Origin: Papio anubis
Taxonomy: Eukaryota; Chordata; Mammalia; Primates; Cercopithecidae
Assembly: GCF_008728515.1 (NCBI RefSeq)
Contig: NC_044984.1
Coordinates: 90,939,181 to 91,003,180 of the forward strand
Direction of reading: 5' to 3'
Length of the DNA: 64,000 nt
The translations under genes were made by a program, and so were the position numbers. The notes below the pieces were generated by a model that was given only the letters and a program-made list of their open reading frames with translations, made no database searches and was not told the DNA's origin. Shown in pieces: positions 56,800 through 64,000 of this stretch. Numbering within the stretch: position 1 is the stretch's first letter; each line of letters opens with the position of its first letter.

Positions 56800-57900
56800 T
56801 GGTAGGAGACAGGTAATAAACAATGACCACAGTAAACAAGTGAATTATCTAGTATTTCAGAAGATAATGAATGCTATGGAAAAACCAAGTGGAGTATGTA
56901 AAACGAATTAGAAATGTGAAGTGGGTGAATGGAAGGTAGATTACAATACTAAAGAGGGTGATCAAGGAAGGTGAGATTTAAGCAGAGACTTGAAGGAGAT
57001 GAGGGAATGGCTCTCTGGGAGAAGAGCATTTGCAGAAGGAACAGCTAGAGCAAAAGCCCTAAGGTTTTCAGAAGTGTACCTGGTATGCTTGATAAACAGC
57101 AGGAGGCTTGTGTGGCTGGAGCAGAGGGACCCATGGAGAGTAAAAAGAGAGGTCAAAGAGCTAAGAGGTGACTGGGTAGATGGAGAGCAGATCATGAAAA
57201 GACTTCCAGGGCATTACAGGGACTTTGGCTTTTGACTTGAGTGAAGTGGACAGCGATTGGGCAGTTTGGAGTAGTGGTATGATGTAATGTGACTCCTGTT
57301 TTTAAAGGTTCACCCTGGCTGCTACATTGAAAATAGACCATAAGTGGGTAGAGTGGCGACACTATCCACTACTGTAACCCAGTGAGAGGTGAAGGTGGCT
57401 TGGCCAGTGTGGTAGTAGTTGATGTGGTGAGAAGTAGTCAGTGTCTGGACATGTTTTGAAGGAGGAGCTAACAGGAGTCCATAAAGAGAAAAATAAAAGA
57501 TGACCCTAAGGTATTATCTGACCAATTGAAAGGACAGAGTTGACATCAACTGAGTTGGGGAAGGCTGTGGGTGGTGGAGGTTCGGGGGAGTGGGAGATCA
57601 GTTCAGTTCGAGGCATGTTGAGGTAAGGTGTTTAGTGTATATGGAGAGAATTGTTGAGTAGTCAGTTAGATGTATGAATCTGGAATTTGGGGAAGGGGTC
57701 TGGGCAGGAGAGGGATTTGAGGGTGATAAAACTATGGGACTAAGTGGTATCAACAAGAAATGAGGGTAGACAGAAAAGAGGAGCAGTTCAAAGAGTGAAC
57801 CCTGGGGCATACCAATATAAAGAGGTCGAGGAAAAGAAGTAAAAGGAAAACCAAGAGTGGAGTTCTGGAAGTCAAGCCAAGGTCAGGCATCAAAGAGGAG
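56800..57900 (+). repeat. Ancient interspersed repeat, family not assigned
   Basis: Purine-rich text (agcagagacttgaaggag, gaagagcatttgcagaagg, gggactttggcttttgac, caccctggctgctacatt, gatgaccctaaggt) that I know as a common old mammalian repeat but cannot name. Similar pieces occur at about 37400-37970, 42700-43100 and 61080-62150. Confidence 0.55.
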
Positions 57901-58374
57901 GTACCTACTGTACTTCATTATTTCATTCGTCTTTTAGTGCTTCTTTCTCATTTTAATTCAGCCCCTCTAAAATCTGTTCTGCACATCACTACCAGGACCA
58001 GATTAACAATTTTTGAACATGCATATATCATGGCACTCCTCTGTTAAAGAAACCTCACAAAACCTCATGATTTTATAAACCTTAGTTTTATCACGGTATC
58101 TTTTCTTGTTTTGCAATGTTAACTGATTGAACAGATAACATTATTTTAAAAAGGATACTTTTTACAAGAAAAGAACAGTTAATTATAGTTTCACCAACAC
58201 TCTTACACATCATCTATTATTGCTTTCCTTGATAAACCTTAATAATTATATATTTTAATTATATATATTTATATTTCAGTGACCACTTAGTACAGCTGTG
58301 TCATTTGATTAATGTAGCCCAAAAAAGCGACTCATTTACCACACTAAGACTTGGCCTCACTATTTTTACTGACT

Positions 58375-58520
58375 GTCAGGCTCTGTACAAATCATTCTAC
58401 TTTTCAATGTTCTAGTTTCCTCATTCACAAATAGGGATGGCAATAGAGCTCACTTTGTAGAACTTTGATGAAGAATAAATATAGCAATGCACATAAAGTG
58501 CTTAGTCCAGTACTTGACAG
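58375..58520 (+). mobile_element. MIR
   Basis: Pattern ctgtacaaatcattctac, tttcctcattcacaaatag, agtgcttagtccagtactt. Confidence 0.6.
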
Positions 58521-58554
58521 CTTTAAATTCTTCTGCCTGATTTTCAAGGCCTTC

Positions 58555-59045
58555 TGAAATCATGTCCCACTTGAACTTGTCCAATCATATTACCCACTTG
58601 TTTTTTTTTGTCTTTTTGTTTTTTTGTTTTTTCATTTTTTTTTCGTCTCAGACCTTGCAGGGATGAAATGTCTACTTTTTTTTTTTTTTTTTTCCAAACT
58701 CTGACCTGCCTCTCCAGTCTCTCCTAAATGTACTTTAGAGTCATTTCCATTACTGGACCTTTTGCAGATTCTGTTTTAACTGTGCCAATCAGAATCTTAT
58801 CTCTGCCTTAGGGTTCAACTCAAGCCCTGCGTTTTCCTTGAAGTCTTCATATCTCCTTTTCTAAAGCCTCTGCAATTATGTTATTCTTTGTAATTTTTCT
58901 GTGATGTTATGGGTTTTATGCCTTTAACCTAATTCCAGTTTCATAGAGTCGGATACCATCTCTATCTAAACTTTGAAGAGTCTATCTCTACAGTGCCTAA
59001 CACAGACTAGAAACTTCATAAAAGCTTACTGGTTGGAGATCATGA
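58555..59045 (+). mobile_element. L2 3' region
   Basis: Pattern ttcaaggccttctgaaatc, tctccagtctctcctaaatg, ttgaagtcttcatatctcc, cagtgcctaacacagactag, interrupted by poly-T runs at 58600-58645 and 58677-58694. Confidence 0.6.
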
Positions 59046-59908
59046 GTATTCATTGGCAGATTTGAAAAATTCTGGCCCTCTAAGTTATTCCCTGGAGTGG
59101 AGAATATTCTAGTAACTTGTCATTCACTTCATTCCATGAATGCATTTATACTTTATACCTTAGCTGTTTCCATAAAGGATTTGAAGCAGTGTAGAACTCA
59201 TTTGCTGAGATTTTGTATTGTTACTTACATATTTAAATGGAGTGCTTTTTAGGAACGTCTTTAAAGAAATATATTCTACCATAAAAATAAGTAAGTCAGT
59301 TTTTTTCTTTGAGCTTCCAGGCTTCACAAGTAAAATTATTTATTTTGTCCAAAGTTAAATTTGTTAAACTTAAAACATATATTGTCTTCTTGGGAAATTT
59401 CTCTGTTTTATTCCATACTCTTTTCAGCTCATGAACTTTTTGTTGCACAAAGCTCTGAAAGTGTCAGTCAGAACCAGAAAAGAATAAAGTATTTTTCATA
59501 TATTGGGCTTGGGAAATCTGATTGTTTCTCTTGGAACAGATTGTTCATTATAACAGTATCTGTAATAAATGGAGTGCGCTGCTGAGATAGATGGAAATGA
59601 AATTAATTTGGCTCAGATGTGATCTTTGTTTTGCTTATGAGGATTTGAAACATCCTTACAGAGTTTCAAATTTCCATGCAATTTAGAAATAAAAGAGTTT
59701 TCAAAAATGTGTCTGTCTCCCTTGCCAGTGGCCATTACCTGCCTATGGTACTATAGAATAGAACAGCAAATGTGAATAATTGTATCTGAAATGAGTGTGT
59801 GATCGCACCTTATAAAATGCTGTCATATATTATACATTTTAAGAATTATTGTTTAAAACATTCACTCACAAATAAAACTATTACATAAATGTGTGCTTTT
59901 TGTTATAG

Positions 59909-60045
59909 GTTGCCTATCAAGTTGGTAACTATGAATTGGCTAAGAAAGTTTTCTCACCAGTTTGGGATTATTTTGTTGCTTCGCCACTTCAGGATGAACA
60001 ATCTGTTATTTGTTTAAGCAATATAATTACTATTACACAGAGAAG
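59909..60045 (+). CDS. CFAP54: CFAP54 coding exon 14 of window
   Basis: The acceptor gtgtgctttttgttatag is followed by 45 codons, VAYQVGNYELAKKVFSPVWD and on to NIITITQR, and two bases of a split Arg codon before gtaatt. The start has the look of a TPR-type helix (AYQVGNYELAKKVF). It is separated from exon 13 by an 8.3-kb intron, yet the phases agree (0 in, 2 out). One fully supported Alu lies about 180 bases downstream. Confidence 0.89.
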
Positions 60046-60226
60046 GTAATTAGAAATATCCTTCTAAAATGTTAGTTTGCTTATTCAAAATATAGATGCT
60101 GGATGTGAAGCCTAGGATTATTTTTCATATCATGTTCAGATAGTCCATATAAAATGATTTCTAATAACTATTGTAATAAAAGTATACATTGCAAGGTCTC
60201 ATGTGCTTGTTAGAAACTTTCTTTCT

Positions 60227-60518
60227 TTTTTTTTTTTAATACTCACTCACTCTGTTGCCCAGGCTGGAGTGCAGTGGCATGATCTTGGCTCACTGCAACC
60301 TCCGCCTCCTGGGCTGAGGAGATTCTCATGCCTCAGCCTCCCGAGTAGCTGGGATTACAGATGTGCACCACCAAGCCCTGCTAATTTTTGTATTTTTAGT
60401 AGAGATGGGGTTTTGCCATGTTGGCCAGGCTGGTCTCGAACTCCTGGCCTCAAGTGATCTGCCCACCTCAGCCTCCCAAAGTGCCGAGATTACAGGCATA
60501 AGCCACCATGCCTGGCCG
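60227..60518 (-). mobile_element. Alu
   Basis: Full reverse-complement dimer with a perfect 15-base target duplication (agaaactttctttct) at 60212-60226 and 60519-60533. Confidence 0.96.
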
Positions 60519-62154
60519 AGAAACTTTCTTTCTAGAGTCAGCAAAAACACTGGAGGCCTAAGGTTGAAGGTTATGAAATAAAAATACCAACTATAAACCA
60601 AAGTAATACCAGTTATATCCTAAAACACAAATATGCATTGGGAACTTTTGTACCAGAGAAAGGTCAAATTGGGGTTAAGGTTATGGTCTGACAGGTTGAC
60701 TGTTAGGTTAAGAAGGCTTTTCCTTTGCTAGAAGAGGCTCCCAGGATTACACCATTGGCAACTGCAAATAGGCCAGTAGAAGCCATATAGAATTACTATC
60801 ATTTGTCTTCACTGCCATTTTCCTTAAAAGAACAAAGTTTTGAAGCAGGCTCAGAAATGAGCTTTAGTGTAATTTCAGTCGGTCTCAGTAACAAATTCAA
60901 AAGCAACAAGACTCTCCCTCACCTGGCTGTTAATGCCTGAAAGTTTTAAAATAAGGAGACAAAACCCTTCATTCCTCAGTCAAAAATAATGAGCTTAAAT
61001 ATGCAAATATTGATTCAGGCAAGGCATTGATAATTCCATTCAATTAAACAAATGCAGACTTAGTATTTTCTATGTACAAGGATGCTATGTGCTATGGGGG
61101 GATGGATTTCAGAGGCATTTTAGAGGAGGGAGAGACAGGACTTAGATATTATGTGACTTGTGGGGATAAGAGAGAAAGTGAAAAGTGACTGGGATTTCTA
61201 CTGTTAACTGACTGGGAAGTCTGTGACATTTACTAAGGGGATATGAGAGGTAGAACAAGTTCTTGGAGGAAGATAATTAATTTGATTTAGAATATTTTGA
61301 GTTTGGTTTTCCATCAGGATGCCTTTGTGAATATGAGATGCTAGTAGGTTTATTTACCTAGTGCTGACACTCAAGAGAGCATCAAGGCAAATTGTCCATT
61401 GAGTTCATCATCAATGTCTTGAAAATGAATGGTATCTCCCAGGAAACGACTGTTTAACAGAAAAGACAGAAGGCGAGAATTGAACCCTAGGCATTGCTTA
61501 ATATTTAGGGAGCAGAAGTAGAAGATGGAACCAAGGAAAGATATTGAAAAGAAGCTGTCCAGAAAATGAAAGTCCAAGAAAGTGCATTGCTAGAGAAAGT
61601 GAAAGTATCACCAAAGAGGGAGTGACCAGCGATATTAAATATCAGCGCCAGGTCAGGCAGAGCAGCTGCTCAATAAAATGCCACAGAGAGGGTTGAGTAG
61701 AACACAAATGAAGAAGAGTTGGCAATTAGGAGGCCATTGGTGAATTCCAGAGAGCCACTTTTGTAGCATGATAGGCCAGAAACCATTTTGCAATTGGCTA
61801 AGGAAAAAAAGAAAATGAAACATCCGAACAAGCAAAGACTACTCATGTGAAGTTTGGTGGTAAAGAGGAGGAGAGCAGGCAGAAGCTTAGTGGGGAGGCA
61901 GGCTGAAGGAAAGAATTGTGGAGTGTGGAGAGAAGGCAGCCAGTAGAGAGGGGGACACTGAAGAAGAAAATGTAGGTGATGATAACACTATGGTGGTAGA
62001 GCCTGGTGGACATAAGAGCTCATGGGTGGAAAGAACAAAGGATTTAGAAATATTTTTTTTGTGGGGAATGTCAACAAGGAGACATCAGGGATAAATGGAA
62101 GTGTTGAGATACAGTAATGACTCAGTTGATGTAATTGAACATGAATTTGTACTG

Positions 62155-62280
62155 AAGCCCAGCTCCTTGGTGTTAAAGACCCCATTTGATTCATCTTTAT
62201 ACCCAAGGGTCTAGAACAGTGTCTTGTACATAGTAGGCATTCAGCAATTGCTAGCATGAATGAAAGAAAGAATGAGTGAG
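62155..62280 (+). mobile_element. L2 3' end
   Basis: Pattern ttcatctttatacccaaggg, cagtgtcttgtacatagtag, and a final atgaatgaaagaaagaat. Confidence 0.65.
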
Positions 62281-63207
62281 CAGAATCAGTAAGTGATCGT
62301 TGTCAGAGAGATAGAAAAATTGGACAGTGACATCTATGCAAGGTCAGGCAAATTGAGTATTGCACAAAATAAAGAGGTGACAGAACCTAACCTGCTAGAA
62401 AGATTATTATTGAAAAGACTGACCAGCGTCCGAGTTGGTTAGAGAAGGAAATGGAGCCAGGGGGTGACAACTTGGACTAATTGCACGTGTCAAGGCGCTG
62501 AAGGTCAAAGAGCAAGTTTAGTATGAGTCGCGATCGTGGGAGACCTAAAATCTTCCTGGTAAAGATAATTTTAAAGTTTAACATGGTGGTGAAAGGGATC
62601 ATCTTCCAGTGTGAATTAATGATATCAGCACTTTCCTGTTTTATAGGGATGGGGGTATAGCGAGTAGTTAAGCCCGAAGCTTAAGAGGGAGGGTTTGTCA
62701 CCAAGGAAGGCTAAGGGCAAGGGGTGGAATACTGGACACAAAGAAGACTTTGCAGATTTCACAGCTTTGCCAGTGGTTGGCTCTGTCAACTGCAATTTAG
62801 AAAAGATAATTAGAAATAATCTAAGAGTTATTAAGATTCTCTTTTTAACCAAGGCTGAGCTTGCTATAAATGACCCTCATTTTCAGGAAATGCATTAATT
62901 GAAACATTGGACCTATTTCTCAACCTTCTGAAAATCTATACTGATTTTGTTATCTTGATAAAAAATAACTTTATGTATTAGAACCCCAAAAAATTGCCAC
63001 TAATTAATTTTATGTATCTGTGACATAATATTTCAGTAGTTTAATTTTCTTAGTTGTGTACTTGTCTGTGCAAGAGTAGCTATTCTAAATATTTTTGTTG
63101 CTTTTTTGGGATCATTGTGTAGCTACTGAAAACAAATCAATGTAAAAAGACAAGTTGACTTGCTAAATCATTTTATATTTATACCTGCCATTTACTTCAT
63201 ATTGCAG

Positions 63208-63355
63208 ATTACATTCAGATATTTTGGCAGAGACTTCTTCAATCCTATTGTACCTTTTTCTTAGAAATATTTTTGTAATAAGTGACATCAAAATTAAAGA
63301 AGAAAATCTTTTCTGTGATAATATTAAAGGCAATGAGATTTTCCCATCTCAACAA
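63208..63355 (+). CDS. CFAP54: CFAP54 coding exon 15 of window
   Basis: The acceptor tttacttcatattgcag precedes A, which completes the split Arg codon. Forty-nine codons follow, LHSDILAETSSILLYLFLRN and on to GNEIFPSQQ, ending in phase 0 at caa|gtaagt, a near-consensus donor. ILLYLFLRNIFVI is a very hydrophobic run; within this otherwise soluble family I read it as a buried helix, not a membrane segment. This is the last exon I can support. The gene continues beyond the window. Confidence 0.88.
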
Positions 63356-64000
63356 GTAAGTGAATTAAAGTGATTAAAAACATGTCAGATTCACTGTATT
63401 ATTTTCTTGATGTTTTAAGGTCATGTTTTTTGAGTGATTGCATAGCTTGTTTGGTGAATGGACTGAAAGGACATTGTCTGATTATGCGACTTTATGTGAT
63501 ATTTCATATAAGTTTCACAGACTGGAGTTCATGCTTTTTCTCTTCTTTTCAATTTATTTCTTTCCCCCCTGTATACAAAAATACTATATATTTCAGACAT
63601 TCAAAAATATGTAACATATAAAGTGAAACCCATTGTAATCTTATTACCTCTAAGAATATAGCAATTTTGCTTTCATATAATTTCTCTAAGAACATATACC
63701 TAGACAAATCTGTTATTATTATTTAGGAAAATGGGATTATGATCTACTTGCTATTCTGCAACTTGCCTTTTTAAGACTTTTATAATGTATCTTGCATATA
63801 TTTTCATGCTGGTATATATCAATCTGTCACATTTTTTTCAATTATAATATTGTCTTCATGGAGGCAGGAATGTAACCTGTCTCCTATTGATAGATTCTCA
63901 GTGTGGTTATGAACATTGCTGTATGTACATCTGCAACTCTATAATGCTCTTGCATTTAGTAATGATCCTACATTATTTTTTTTTCATTCCTGCTCAAAGT
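63356..64000 (+). other. Intron downstream of exon 15 (partial)
   Basis: AT-rich sequence after a gtaagt donor. Parts of it (about 63580-63930) read like old minus-strand L1 3' sequence, but the match is too loose to assign. No further exon found before the end of the window. Confidence 0.6.

Larger units (their letters stand above)
51569..59908 (+). other. 8.3-kb intron between exons 13 and 14
   Basis: It holds a MER20-like relic (about 51878-52078), MIR relics (about 52470-52680, 53800-53890, 58375-58520), an Alu (54630-54940), a truncated Alu (55477-55545), the Alu with an inverted insert (55576-56060), a MER5A-like relic (about 56592-56778), an ancient repeat (about 56800-57900) and an L2 3' end (about 58555-59045). 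I recognise nothing in 52690-53790 or 59050-59908. Confidence 0.72.
60046..63207 (+). other. Intron between exons 14 and 15
   Basis: It holds one Alu (60227-60518) and a purine-rich stretch about 61080-62560 that looks like an ancient interspersed repeat, with an L2 3' end near 62155-62280. Nothing recognised in 62600-63207. Confidence 0.7.
1..64000 (+). other. CFAP54: Part of the CFAP54 transcription unit (internal segment)
   Basis: Fifteen plus-strand exons (6733 to 63355) have GT-AG borders and compatible phases. Joined, they encode about 667 residues with no stop. I recognise the protein as the N-terminal part of cilia- and flagella-associated protein 54. The family is known as a component of the C1d projection of the axonemal central apparatus, working with CFAP46, CFAP74 and CFAP221; loss in mouse impairs motile cilia and sperm flagella. 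The N-terminal family domain is the former DUF4486. Both ends run out of the window: the first exon here begins inside a codon, and the last ends at a donor site. Exon numbers used here are local to the window. Identity rests on remembered family sequence, not on a search. Confidence 0.88.

Noticed and set aside
1..64000. tRNA, rRNA, CRISPR, promoter or CpG island
   Set aside because: I found no cloverleaf-bearing tRNA gene, no regularly spaced identical repeats with unique spacers, and no GC-rich promoter-like region. GC-rich spots are Alu copies.

Overview
The window is intronic and exonic DNA of a primate nuclear gene. About 35 Alu copies, L1, L2, MIR, MaLR and hAT/Tigger relics fill an AT-rich background, and short in-frame exons with GT-AG borders are scattered through it. 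There are no bacterial or viral genes and no CRISPR array, and I found no second gene on the minus strand. Two Alu copies (15656-15956 plus, 36663-36956 minus) carry base variants that I associate with Old World monkey AluY subfamilies, so a cercopithecid such as a macaque, baboon or green monkey fits better than human. That species call is an inference.

I found fifteen plus-strand coding exons between 6733 and 63355. Their phases join without a break and give about 667 residues with no stop. I recognise the joined protein as the N-terminal part of CFAP54 (human C12orf55/C12orf63, chromosome 12q23), a very large protein of the ciliary central apparatus (C1d projection). Exons 1-10 of this window encode helix-rich sequence of the family's N-terminal region. 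Exons 11-13 encode a fibronectin type III-like module. Exons 14-15 return to helical sequence. The gene continues past both ends of the window: neither start nor stop codon, promoter nor polyadenylation site is inside.

Layout: 1-6.7 kb is intron built on old minus-strand L1 with Alus. Exons 1-5 lie between 6.7 and 13.9 kb. A 7.5-kb intron (13.9-21.5 kb) has many nested repeats, including an L1 copy that carried along 3' flanking sequence. Exon 6 is at 21.5 kb, and exons 7-8 are at 27.7-28.3 kb. Exons 9-10 are at 34.7-35.0 kb, separated by an 89-bp intron. A 12-kb intron (35.0-47.0 kb) contains a direct duplication. The FN3-like exons lie at 47.0-51.6 kb. An 8.3-kb intron (51.6-59.9 kb) contains an Alu interrupted by an inverted copy of sequence lying 1 kb away. 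Exons 14-15 are at 59.9 and 63.2 kb.

I see no new biological system here. The items most worth a second look are the inverted insertion inside an Alu (55.8 kb), the L1 3' transduction (18.8-19.1 kb), the split direct duplication (38.3-40.4 kb), a template-switch-like hairpin inside an Alu (10.45 kb), and tandem splice acceptors at two exons. Repeat family names and the gene identity come from recognition, not from a database search.
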